A stretch of 60,000 bases of DNA from assembly GCA_030704615.1 (NCBI GenBank), contig CM060733.1, positions 9,426,001 to 9,486,000 of the forward strand. The letters run 5' to 3'. The notes under the pieces are model-generated. The model searched no databases, was not told the origin of the DNA, and saw nothing but the letters and a program-made list of their open reading frames with translations. Source of the stretch: Takakia lepidozioides (taxonomy: Eukaryota > Streptophyta > Takakiopsida > Takakiales > Takakiaceae). Each line of letters starts with the position of its first letter. Within the stretch, counting starts at the first letter, position 1. The position numbers and the translations under genes were made by a program. Below are positions 1 through 9,762 of the stretch, in pieces.

Positions 1-812
1 AGGGGGAATGGGGTTCCTTGGAGAGGGGCGAGGGAGAGGAGTCCGGCTTTCATTCAAACGATTGTGGAGTGCTGCACCTACACAGACGCCAGAGTTCTGG
101 ATTTGTCGATGGGCACAGGTTCGTCTCTTCAACATTCACATTTCATGAGGTTTGATTGAGCTTGCACTTTCAGCACTTCCCACCGTTCCGAATGTGTCTT
201 CAATGTCTTCTTCATTCATTCTATTCCACTGCAGGTGCTTCTTACCACGCTTGCAAGGCCAGTGCGCGACATGTCTTTGGGATTGAAGGGGATGCTGAGA
301 TTTACAAGAACCTCCTGATGGGTTTGGGTGGACACACTTCTCAAGTCCTTCCGAAGCCCCGTCCCGTTGATACTGATATAGAGGAGACTTCTGACAAGGA
401 GCTGGACTCCGACTTTGCCTGTGAGTAAGTTCAACCTGTGCATGCTTTCATTGTTGTTTCAATATCGAGAGTCGCTGTTCTTCAGGCAAAGTGCACATGG
501 GAGGCATCCTCTTTGTTGGACTTGTGCATTGCATCATTGTGTTAAAAATGGGGTTTTGTGGACATGTGCAGGAGTCCGCGTGCTTCCACTTGCCCTCCAG
601 GGCTATCACACCTATTTGGACTTGTTTGCAGTCCTCCTTGGTCTTGCGTGCTACCTGTCTATACGGAGGCACTCGCAGCAAGCATGTCCGTTCATGGCAC
701 TCCGAGTCCACCTTACGACGGCCTTCGTAGAACACGTGGTGTTGGGGCCAGAATCTTTGTAGATGACATAGCACAGGAGGTGGACACTGATTGTGATGAC
801 TGCGACACTTGA
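1..812 (+). CDS. 3' part of an N6/N4 (beta-class) DNA methyltransferase-like gene, window-truncated
   Basis: The first exon (1-118) reads a motif-X-like stretch (RERSPAFIQTIVECC) and then VLDLSMGTG. An intron (119-234, GT...AG) follows, and the next exon (235-420) continues ASYHACKASARHVFGIEGD. The joined text is the SAM-binding motif I of beta-class N6-adenine/N4-cytosine DNA methyltransferases (family pattern: VLDPFAGSGTT..A..LGR..IGIE.D). Exon 235-420 ends at a strong donor (GTGAGTAAG). A likely last exon ends near 812 with an acidic tail (VDTDCDDCDT); its borders are uncertain. The second copy at 25201-30786 on the minus strand shares the intron position and donor, so this is the 3' end of the same kind of gene. 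This copy has a tryptophan codon (19-21) where the other has a stop. The catalytic motif lies outside the window. Confidence 0.55.
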
Positions 813-1169
813 TATGAAGTTTTCTTTTGGTTTAATTCTGGGCCAAATTTGAAATGGGATGGTTGTGTGTCCTTGTTGTCTTGTTTGCAATGTGTGCGTG
901 GAATTCACATTCATGGTTACAAACTATTGTTGGAGATGGGGGTTGCATGGACTGCCTGGATTGTTCCTTCAATCTATTTGATGTTTTGTGGACCTCACAG
1001 ACTGGAGTACATTGCGAAAACAAACAAACCACTTTGGTTCGTGTAGAGCATTCTCGCATCATTTGCTAGTTGGTCCCCAAACTATTCATGCTAGAAGAAT
1101 GGTTGGTGAATCCATCACGGTGAAGTCCACCTCATCAAAAACTGTTCAGGCATTCTCAATTCTACCCAC
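813..1169. other. No gene seen between methyltransferase 3' end and repeat block
   Basis: About 360 bases, T-rich at first and with no supported coding sequence. It is probably 3' UTR or downstream flank of the methyltransferase-like gene. Nothing else is recognised here. Confidence 0.4.
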
Positions 1170-1310
1170 ATCAACCCGCGGAAATAGGTGACACCACTCG
1201 AAAATAGGTGACATCCGCGGAAATAGGCACTGTTTGCATGCTGACGTGGCGTGAGCCTGTGCTGGGCTCACAGGCTCACGCCTCCGGGCTCACGGAATAG
1301 CACCCCCCAG
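1170..1310 (-). repeat. CpG-rich hairpin block, locus 1 (paired CCGCGG motifs plus GGCGTGAGC hairpin)
   Basis: Two CCGCGGAAATAGG-like motifs lie beside a perfect stem-loop with 14-bp arms, GGCGTGAGCCTGTG and CACAGGCTCACGCC, and a 7-base loop. The same composite (paired CCGYGGAT motifs next to a GTGAGCG hairpin) recurs at 24180-24360 and 36830-36997 in the opposite orientation. Here it sits between the methyltransferase 3' end and the truncated end of the retroelement at 1311. Its function is unknown; it may be an element terminus or an independent short repeat. Confidence 0.5.
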
Positions 1311-2796
1311 CATCCCACAGGAGGCCAGGTCCACAATCCCGGAAAGCATGTGATCCTGGGAAGCTGAGTAGTGTAGGTAATGCTGCTCGTGGTTGACCCA
1401 CCTTGTTGACCACTGCCAAAGGCGAACGGTCATCGTGTCTCACACGCTGAGACTGCCTCCCGGTGTCCAGAATGCTATCCACTGTGAGATGTGCTGGCCG
1501 CTGCACCCCATCAAATGCACGCTTGAGCAGTGCGAGTGGCATCAAGTTAGTCCACCATAGCCGTGGACGATGAGCCCGTGACCCCACTGTAGCTGCATCT
1601 AGCAACACTGCTGACCCAAGCCATGACCGGACTTGATGCACACTGGCCATCACCCTGGCCCGAGAATCGCCCATCAGTGGCACATTCTCCAAGATGTATG
1701 CTGGAGATAAAGCTTGATGAAGCTGCAAGTGGCGCAAAACCCGCACCATCTCCCAAAACAGACCCGACCTCGAGTCTCGTAATCCATTGCCATGCCCGGC
1801 TGATGAATGCCCTTGGCAGGGCCAACCTGCCACTACCAGATCAATAGAGCCAACCCGCTCCAAATCCTGCGCCCCCAGCAACGAAATGTCTGCTGGCAAG
1901 GCCTGCTGATATCCACGAATTGCAGACACCGACAACAACTCAGGGTACCGCTGCACCAACTGAGCAACATGGCAAAGTGAAACACGTCGTGCAGTCTCAT
2001 CCCTCTCCACATACAGGTAACGCCGAACTCGTACACCTGCCTGTAACACAACAGCCAATCCGGTGCTGATCCCGCCAAACAAGTCCAGAAGACAAATGCC
2101 TTCATCCGGATACTGCCACACAATAGGTGTGGTGTCCAATGGAGACAACTGAGGTGGTCCTGGTGCAATCCCCGCACTCTCCTCCTCTCCTGACGGTACA
2201 AAAGCCTCCACCCAGGCTTGTTGCACCCGTCGATCAGCATCCCGCTGCAAATCCTTGCTCGTGCCCTACAATGGAGTCTGAGCAACCATGGTAGGCAACT
2301 CCGCCATACCATACATGTCATCCTGCTCTCCCGGAGGTGGCACATCCTCTGAATGAGCGTTGCCCTCAAGCAACTCTCTAGGCCAACTCACTGCCGCTGT
2401 GAATGCTGCTATTGTCGGCATCTTGCCTCGCTGGGCAACCGCAACTCCTCCTATGAACGTCACAGGGAGCTGCACACGCTGGCCCTCCCCTGACTGCCAT
2501 GCAGACCTATAGGAAGCTGACTCCTCCCAAAAATCCAGGGTGAAGCCCATAGGGTACAACACTGCCCCACCAACCAGGACATCGTATGAGACCGCGTCTG
2601 TCACAATGGCCTTGGCTCACATCACTGAGCCATCTGTAGGGTGATCCGGCCGTAGTCTGATAGCCAACTCACGCCGTGTCATGCCCCGAGCCTGCTCCAA
2701 TCCTCCCAGAGACGTCTGTATCTGGAAAGGACAAGGCTCCATATCCGCCTCCGTGAGGCCCAAGCCTGCAATAGCAGCTCTGCCCAGCATCAATGG
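1311..2796 (-). pseudogene. Retroelement protease remnant and C5-cytosine DNA methyltransferase, copy 1
   Basis: The methyltransferase part (about 2130 down to 1311) shows the order of C5-cytosine methyltransferases: motif I LLDLFGGISTG, motif IV GWPCQGHSSAG with the catalytic Cys of PCQ, motif VI ILENVP and motif VIII HRPRLWW. It would transfer methyl to cytosine C5. The reading frame then leaves the family at GLLWDA, where the element is truncated, so the C-terminal motifs IX-X are absent. Upstream, the aspartic protease motif of copy 2 (LLDSGA) reads LLDLGA followed by a stop, losing the Ser of DSG. The domain appears intact in its main catalytic motifs here, unlike in copy 2. Confidence 0.78.
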
Positions 2797-4811
2797 CTAA
2801 GCTCCCAAGTCCAACAAGACCCGCAGTGGCCGGTACCTCTTGCCTGCTGGTCCACTCAAACAGAAAATGTCATCCTGGTTGTCTAACATGACAACTCCAG
2901 GTGTCACCATGGCGCGCTCAATGGCTGGCCTAGCTGGCAGCTCCATCAACCTGGCAGCTGCAGCTTGCCATGGCGCCGCCGTGGCAGTCTTGACCCTCAA
3001 ATCCGAGGATCCCTCCGGCACTACACCTCCCACTATCTCCGCAGAAGATGAAGTAACCTCCCCACTCTCACAGAGTGTAGATGCCAGCCTGAACACCTCA
3101 GCTGGTCTTACCCCCGGCGCCGCAATCATGGTAGCCGAGAACAATGGAGCCTGGCACACATATGTGGCCGCTCCTAGCAGCACACTAGCTGCCGTAGCCT
3201 TGGCAACACTAGGTAGTGGTGCTACCCGTGTCGCTCTCCCCAATGGCATAGTAACCTCCGCCTCGGTAACAGTCGGGCGAGAACTAGGTGCCATGGATGG
3301 CGTCGACACTGTCTCCGCCAATGTGAATGACTGAGGGAGCCTAGCCTGACGGCTTGCCTCCCCACGCTGTGGATCCAACTCCACCTCTGCACCTCGTGGC
3401 TCAGGAACTCGTGCTGCTCCTCGAGTCATGGCTGCAGCAGACTCCACCTGCACTAGTGGTAGTGCTACTCCACACATGAATCCCATGCCTCCCATATCTC
3501 CTCCCTCAGGAGCAGGAGGTGGACCATCCGGCCTTAGAGCCGGTACCACCTGAGCTGTAGCCATGGCAGCGAGCCTCTGCTCTAGCTGCTGAAGCCGGTT
3601 GGCCATGCCTTCGTCAACCCCCTGACCTTCGCGTCCTTGGCCATGTTGAGCTTGCCCTTGGCCTGCACCTTGTGGCTGGCCACCTCGTCCTCTCTGGGCT
3701 GCTCCACCTTGCCCCCGGCCACCATTGTTCCCTTGGAACTGGCCTGGGCACAACTCAGGATGCAAACCATAACACTGGGCCTCTCCATGCCCGTGCTTGC
3801 CACAATGCCCACACTGCAACTGTGCAGGCTGTGCATGTGCCGACCCTTTGCCTCCCTCTGGGCAATCCTTCTTGACATGGGGTCCTCCACATGTCCAGCA
3901 CACCACATCCGCCCGTTGTTGGCCAGCAAATGAAGGGAGAGACCCCTGCATCTGAGGTCCTCTCTGCCCTTCCCTGAGCTTCACCTGAGCCCCCTTGTTG
4001 CCTTGAGCACGTTGAGGTAGTGGTTGGCTAGGAGCACCACTACCCCGTGGTGTCTCCTTAGCAAATCCCACCATGACCACTCGTTCCTCCACCATGTTGA
4101 GCTCTATCTGCTCTGCCAGCAAAAACACATTTGCTAAGGTGGGTTGGGCCGCTTGTAGGAGAGTTGCATCCCGCACCCTTCTCCTCAGCTCCTAGTCCAA
4201 TATCCCATACCAGAATTGGACTGCCTGAGCTTCCGTAACCCCTTGGGTTACATTTATCAAGCGCCTCATGCGAGTGAAAGCCTCCCTCAAGCTCTCGGTT
4301 GGCTTCCGTTGGAACTCTTGCAAGCTCCGCAACTTCTCTGTCCTCACCCCTTGGTAGTTCCCTCTCAACTTTTCGAAGAACTCCACAACAGGGTTGAAGG
4401 CAGGCATGGGTACTAGTGCTAGTGCGGTAGTGGCTTGGGTGGACGTCGTAGCTACTGTACCACCAGTCCCACTAGTCCCTCTACTACTTGCTGAAGCTGC
4501 CGGTGCAGCGGCAGGTGTAGCCACTGCCCTCGTGGCTCTAGTGCCCCTAGTGATGGAGACATAGTCGGGTGACCAGTACATCCTCCACTCCTCGATCTCA
4601 ACCTCATGCCCCTGCCTGAACTCATGGTAATCATCCATAGGCGGCCCCTCAAGGTGCTGAAACAGCCCTTTCCATGCCATGAACGGCGTAAATAGTTATG
4701 GATTGTGCATTTGCTGGAAATCACACCAACTATCAAACTCTTGGATAAAATCATCCAACTCGATGGTGCCCACCGCCCCAGAGTACCTTCGTGGCCCCTT
4801 GGTAGCTCCAT
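2797..4811 (-). pseudogene. Gag of the DNA-methyltransferase retroelement, copy 1
   Basis: The N-terminal part (4680-4192 on the minus strand) has the retrotransposon gag signature RGNYQGVRTEKLRSLQEF...ESLREAFTRMRRLI. It is followed after a single stop by a long low-complexity region with two zinc knuckles, CWTCGGPHVKKDC (C-X2-C-X3-H-X4-C) and CGHCGKHGHGEAQC (C-X2-C-X4-H-X4-C). These bind genomic RNA in Gag. A Gln/Gly/Arg-rich segment follows. Gag would form the virus-like particle. The stop at about 4192-4194 and the split at 4820 make it non-functional. Confidence 0.75.
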
Positions 4812-4815
4812 ACAT

Positions 4816-4820
4816 CTCCT
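4816..4820 (+). repeat. Target-site duplication CTCCT, left
   Basis: CTCCT immediately precedes the TG of the 5' LTR and recurs at 19703-19707 after the terminal CA. The homologous uninterrupted site in copy 2 (reverse strand, about 37931-37935) has it once. This proves a single integration spanning 4821-19702. Confidence 0.9.
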
Positions 4821-5894
4821 TGTTAGAGGACTGTCTGGGACTTAGACACTTATACGGGATCTGTAGGGTACCCTTAATTTTTGCACAGACTGAGACCAAC
4901 AGGAGCCTTAGGGGTGACAGCAGCGCACTTTAGAAGGGGTTACACAGCCCGTCACAGCTAACATAGCCAGTCACAGCCAACACAGCCCGTCACAGCTTCA
5001 CACAGCCCGACACAGCCCATCACAGCCAACACAGCCACACAGCCAGTCACAGCCCGACACAGCCAAACACAGTCGCACAGCCAGTCCCAGCCCGTCAAAG
5101 CTAACACAGCCACACAGCCAGTCACAGCCCGTCATAGCCGACACAGCCACACAGCCAAACACAGTCGCACAGCCAGTCACAGCCCGACACAGCCGGTCAC
5201 AACCCGTCACAGTTTCACACAGCCAGTCACAGCTTGACACAGCTGTCACGACCATAGGGAAAGAATAACAGGACAGGGAACGACTGTGGGGAACAACACC
5301 TGCGAAGGGAACATGTTAGTTTGCGGACGACGGTTAGTGAGGGAAGCGGTTAGAACAACGGGTAGGAAGATAAAACGGGGAGCAAGGACTGAAGGGAGAG
5401 CACTACACGGGGGGGCACTTCTTGGTCATGCATGAGAGGGGATCGGGCGGAGAGCAGGAACGGAAGCAAAAATGGAGAGCACGGTGAAGGAGGAGAGATG
5501 ATTAGTAGATGCTTGTTATATGCAAAGCTGTAGTGATATTGTAGAGCAGATTAGAGACACAATGGCTTCGGCCTGATACCTGATAAATCATAATCTAATA
5601 CTTATACGATACAATCACACTGTGTAGAGAGATCTGAGTGAAGCTGTGGAATGAATGGATGAGTTGATGGAATCCGATAGATTGATGAAGCAAACTGATA
5701 CTTAATTATCAATGGTAAGGTAGCTAACATGAATGTGGAAAGGGAAACAAATAGGAAACACCCCCATGATACACTAGCTGTAGGTCATGACTGATTGTTC
5801 TGAGCGGGCTGAGTACTTAGAGATTTCCAACTCTTCTATCTTGGAGTTTCCGCCTCGGATAGCGAAGGGATGGGTGAGTAAAAGCCGCGCGACA
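4821..5894 (+). repeat. 5' LTR of the nested Ty3/gypsy element
   Basis: It starts TGTTAGAGGA and ends GCGCGACA, matching 17195-18261 over its length with scattered differences. It contains a CACAG-rich minisatellite near its start. The 394-bp tail (5501-5894) is nearly identical to 19309-19702. No convincing TATA box or transcription start was assigned. Confidence 0.85.
4940..5252 (+). repeat. CACAG-rich minisatellite in the 5' LTR
   Basis: Tandem degenerate units of the type CACAGCCAGTCACAGCCCGA fill about 310 bp of U3. Related arrays occur at 12630-12905, 17312-17640 and 35090-35560. Confidence 0.85.
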
Positions 5895-5895
5895 T

Positions 5896-5914
5896 TTGGC
5901 GACCATACTGGGGA
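5896..5914 (+). other. Candidate primer-binding site
   Basis: The sequence TTGGCGACCATACTGGGGA lies immediately after the LTR end, where the tRNA primer of minus-strand synthesis anneals. It resembles the TTTGGCG...GGGGA sites of many plant Ty3/gypsy elements. The tRNA was not identified. Confidence 0.45.
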
Positions 5915-5958
5915 ACTGAGTCATGAACAACCAGATGTGACAGGCATCTGGTGGGATC

Positions 5959-6474
5959 ATGGTGGTTGAAGAATTTGAAGTGAATCAAATTCCCTGTGGA
6001 ACGAAGGAAGAAAGATTGTCCAAACAATTCTTTCAAAGGTTCTTGGAATTGCCAGACGGTTGTAAAGAAAATATTTTTAAGCGAGTGCATGATGCTGATC
6101 CGGAATGGGGTCTGGAGAAAGGAGTGGTAAAGATTTATCAGGTAGCCTGTAGAGGAAGAGCACAGTGGTTACCAACATTGGTTTATGTGATAGCCTTACT
6201 ATCCATTAAGCGAGTAGAGTTTGAAGGCTGGGAGGAAAGAAAAGTGAATGTTTATACTCATATGCATGAAGAGCTTGTACTGGTAAAGAATTGGATTCCA
6301 AAGGATATTTTGTGGATCAAACTCACACCAAGAACAGCTTTCCAGACTTGTTTGCCATATGGTTATATGGTAACGGAGACTTCAAGTATAGCCAAGGGTG
6401 CATTGAAGCTTGAAAGAAACCCAGGCATATACGAGAGATATTACAGAAGAGAGTTTTGGTTATTGCCACATTAA
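5959..6474 (+). CDS. Leader-region ORF of the Ty3/gypsy element, 171 aa, unknown function
   Basis: A complete ORF begins 64 bp after the LTR, with ordinary amino-acid composition and no recognised motif. Its place before gag suggests either a separate leader protein or the N-terminus of Gag cut off by mutation. The stretch 6475-6808 between it and gag is partly coding-like in other frames (from about 6678), so a frameshifted continuation is likely. The function is unknown. Confidence 0.4.
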   Translation: MVVEEFEVNQIPCGTKEERLSKQFFQRFLELPDGCKENIFKRVHDADPEWGLEKGVVKIYQVACRGRAQWLPTLVYVIALLSIKRVEFEGWEERKVNVYTHMHEELVLVKNWIPKDILWIKLTPRTAFQTCLPYGYMVTETSSIAKGALKLERNPGIYERYYRREFWLLPH

Positions 6475-6808
6475 AAGAAATGAAAGACATGGGACATGAG
6501 TGATGAAAGAGAAGCTAGACGCCAGAGATATTCAGCAAAAAGAGAAAGCTATCTGAAAGCTATCTGAAAGCTAATTATCCATATCTTTGGGAGAGAGGAA
6601 TAGACATAGGGGAATCATCTGGACCTCTCACACCATTAAGATCAAAGAGTACATCACCCATACCGGAAGAACTAGAGTTGGATGCCACTCCTTCTGTTTC
6701 TTTGCAAGAAAGATTAAGGGAATTGGTACGAGAAGAAGATCAATCACGAGGTGAAAGATCTGAGGTACATCCCTGGATAAAAGATTTGACAGAAATCTTT
6801 GATAAGAG

Positions 6809-8440
6809 TTGGCATGGAACACCAAAAGCAGAACTCCAGTTTCTGAAGCGGAAGGTGAAGAAGGAGGAGAGGATGTGGCAGAGCCAACGGAGAGTTCAGA
6901 CTCTCCAACACCATTGCAGTTGAGTTACATGAGTGAAGAAGAAACCCAAGGACAGAACTTGGAGGATGAAAACAGGGAGAAGAAATTGGAAGAGGAAGAG
7001 TATGAAGAAGTAGACCCAACAGCTGAGGTTGAGACTACAACCAGGACATCCCAACCCGTTGGACCTGGATCAAGTGGAGCACTTGGATCACAGGCCAACG
7101 AAGGTGTCGGCTCAGGGGGATCAGGCGGGCGGCCTGGATCTGGCTCTGGGGGGACAGGGAGTGTGGGAAGTAGTGCAACTGAAGCTGGGAATACTGTGAA
7201 TATCGTGGGGCCAGTAGCAGGGAGTGCTCAAGGGCCACCACTTGGTGGAAGATCCACCACAAAAACAACAGGTCCAGAAGGACCAGCACCAGCAAGGGTG
7301 CCAGCACCTGTCAGTGGGCAGAAGGTAGGGCCACAGATGGCGTTACAACCAACACGGGCAAAACCACCCTTTCCAATATATTCAAGAAAAGGGGATCCCG
7401 ATGTACACATTAGCCAATTTGAGCACATGTGTATAGTGAACAATGAGAATGGCGATGATGCCAAGATGAGATTGTTTCCTTGTTCACTTATCAAGAAAGC
7501 AAGTGGTATGCAAGATTCCCTGATATCATTTCCTAACCTGGAATGGCTTGAATACAACATTTCGAAATAGGTTCAGGACAAGTAAAACTGAGGATGAAGT
7601 ATATGGAAGTTTACAACAGTTAAAGCAAAAGAAGCATGAAACTGTTGAAAGATGGAATTGATGATGAAAAAGCTAGCTGCAGTTCCAGCACCCGGTTTAC
7701 AGAAGACTTGGTTTGTGAGTGGACTAAGACCAGAGTTGCAAAAGAAAGTGGATATGTTACCCCATAATATAGTGGAGGAGGCATTTGAAACTGCAAATAG
7801 AATTGAGCAATTGGGAATGCTCAGGAGAGAGAAAAAATGATGAGGACTCTGAGGATGAGTCAGATGAAGAAGAAGAGCAAGAACTAAAAAGGAAGAGTAA
7901 GAGAAAGGAGAAGTTGAAGAGGGATAACTATGAAAAAAGATTGGAAGAAATCTTGAAGAAGTATGCCACAGAGGCTGCAACACATTGGAGGAAGGGTGTA
8001 TGGTGTGCAAAGTGCCAGAATGAAGGCCATACCACCACAGAATGCCACATGAAGGAGAAACACTGTACTATCTGTAAAATGGATAACCATTCTACTGAGA
8101 ATTGTTACTACAACAGAAGGACAGCTGCAAGAGAACCTAGGCAAGTAAGGGTGCATCAGGTGCAGCCCCAGCCAAGAAGAAACAATGATCAGGACCACTA
8201 TGGTAGGTCTGGTGGTTATAACAATGGCATGGAAGGGAGAGGTAATTCAAGAGGAATTACCAAGGAAATTCCAGAGGCAACTATCAGGGTAATCCAAGGG
8301 GAATTACCAGCCCGGGAATCAGGATTACAGAAATAATCCAAGAACAGACCAAGGGCGAGGACCCAATGGTGAAGAACTATGTTACTATTGTAATCAGCTA
8401 GGACATCGCAGGGCAGCCTGTTCATTCTGGATAAGACACC
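6809..8440 (+). pseudogene. Gag of the Ty3/gypsy element, frameshifted
   Basis: An acidic then Gly/Ser-rich N-terminus leads to a retrotransposon gag domain (PPFPIYSRKGDPDVHISQFEHM...AKMRLFPCSLIKKA). The frame changes near 7550 (to TTFRNRFRTSKTEDEVYGSL), again near 7650, and twice more before 8449. Three zinc knuckles of C-X2-C-X4-H-X4-C type follow: CAKCQNEGHTTTEC, CTICKMDNHSTENC and CYYCNQLGHRRAAC (to about 8420). Gag packages the element RNA. At least three frame changes mean this copy cannot make a full Gag. Confidence 0.75.
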
Positions 8441-8448
8441 AGAATGAG

Positions 8449-9756
8449 ATGAGAGCTCCTGTGAATGAGGGCCCAGTGGTGGCAGCTCACATGGTTAGGC
8501 CATGTGTTGTACCAGAAGTAAGTACAATGATAGTAACCAGAAGCAAAGCCAAACTAATACCTCCAGTAGCTGAGAAAGATGATGATAATGAAGATGGCAG
8601 TGATATGCCTGAAGATGAAGAGACTTGGAAAGATGAGAAGGAACTGCACAAGGAAGTGACAGATACTATAAGGGAAATGCAAAAGAGTACTGATATTCCT
8701 GTGGCAGATTCCTCTGATTCTGATGGAGAAGAAGAAGTGAGTGAGGATGAAAGGAAGAAAGAAGATGCAGGCATGCAAAGTAATGAAGAGACTTTGGCTG
8801 AAGTAATATGCCAGACCAAAGCAGAGATTACCATTGGACAGCTATTAGCTGTGGCACCTTATTCTAGGCACAGGCTGTATCAAGCAATCAATCGAATTGC
8901 CCAGGAGACAGGAAACACAGACCTGAACAGCAAGGTGACCAGTTATAATGTGAAGCCGGAAGGGCGAGAAACAGTCATGGACTTTGATGATTCTATGCCA
9001 GTAATCCAATTGAGAATTGGAAGCACAGAACTAACTGATGTACTGATAGATGGAGGTTCTGGAGTAAATATCGTGACAGACCAATTAAGAAAGAAGCTTG
9101 GTCTAAGTAACATGAAACCAGCCCCATTTACAGTAACAATGGCAGATCAAAGAAGTGTACAGCCATTGGGATTAATAAGAGGAGTTAAGATACAGATACA
9201 GAAGATGATCTTTATGATCACAGTAACTGTGTTGAAGATGGATGAAGTCATGGAGGCTTACTCCTTATTATTGGGACGTCTGTGGCTGAAACAGGCCAGG
9301 GTATTCCATGACTGGAATTCTCAGTTACTAACCGTGCATAATGGGATACACGAGATACAAATTACCACAAAGAAATCTAGTAGATTACCTGCTACGAGAA
9401 GACCTCGAGGAGTCAGAGAGTATGACTGGAAAGGAGGACTGGATGAGGAGCAGGAAGCTACCCTATTTGCTGCACACCCAGAGTGGGAGCAGGTTGCAGA
9501 GATGCGGCTGGAAAGCCTAAGTTGTTTAAGAGGTATCTGTTGTGGTGTATTTACAGCAACACCAACTGAAGAGGAAACCAGCAGTTACCCATCACATTTC
9601 TATGAAGAAAGAGAAGGAGAAATGGAAATCCTAGAGGAACCAGCCACTGTGAGCTTACAGGATGAAGTGGTGACTGGTTGGACAATCACAGCTGATGAGC
9701 AAGTGAGGGAAGTGAATGTGGGAACTAAAGAGGAACCGAGGATGGTGAAAGTATGA
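8449..9756 (+). CDS. Aspartic protease region of Pol
   Basis: An acidic linker precedes a retropepsin domain with the active-site motif VLIDGGSGVNI (about 9040-9072) and the flap-side segment SLLLGRLWLKQARVFHDW, typical of plant Ty3/gypsy Pol. The enzyme would cleave Gag-Pol. The frame runs straight on into RT except for one TGA at 9754-9756, probably a nonsense change from CGA or an equivalent codon. A programmed read-through stop is possible but unsupported. Confidence 0.75.
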   Translation: MRAPVNEGPVVAAHMVRPCVVPEVSTMIVTRSKAKLIPPVAEKDDDNEDGSDMPEDEETWKDEKELHKEVTDTIREMQKSTDIPVADSSDSDGEEEVSEDERKKEDAGMQSNEETLAEVICQTKAEITIGQLLAVAPYSRHRLYQAINRIAQETGNTDLNSKVTSYNVKPEGRETVMDFDDSMPVIQLRIGSTELTDVLIDGGSGVNIVTDQLRKKLGLSNMKPAPFTVTMADQRSVQPLGLIRGVKIQIQKMIFMITVTVLKMDEVMEAYSLLLGRLWLKQARVFHDWNSQLLTVHNGIHEIQITTKKSSRLPATRRPRGVREYDWKGGLDEEQEATLFAAHPEWEQVAEMRLESLSCLRGICCGVFTATPTEEETSSYPSHFYEEREGEMEILEEPATVSLQDEVVTGWTITADEQVREVNVGTKEEPRMVKV

Positions 9757-9762
9757 GCTGAT

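Larger units (their letters stand above)
1311..4820 (-). mobile_element. DNA-methyltransferase retroelement, copy 1 (interrupted and truncated)
   Basis: On the minus strand the order is gag, protease, then C5-cytosine methyltransferase, matching copy 2 (37774-42694). The copy is cut at 1311, inside the C-terminal part of the methyltransferase, so the integrase is lost. At 4820 it is interrupted by the nested Ty3/gypsy element and resumes at 19703. Copy 2 shows the uninterrupted junction, which identifies the target duplication CTCCT. The LTRs of this family were not identified. In-frame stops and a damaged protease show the copy is dead. Confidence 0.8.

Noticed and set aside
2840-3334. Plus-strand 164-residue ORF
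   Set aside because: Shadow of the Gag linker on the minus strand; the same shadow appears in copy 2 on the opposite strand.
5501-5894. 5501 as transcription start defining the R region of the LTR
   Set aside because: The partial LTR begins at the equivalent point, but no TATA box lies about 30 bases upstream, so I do not assign a start there.
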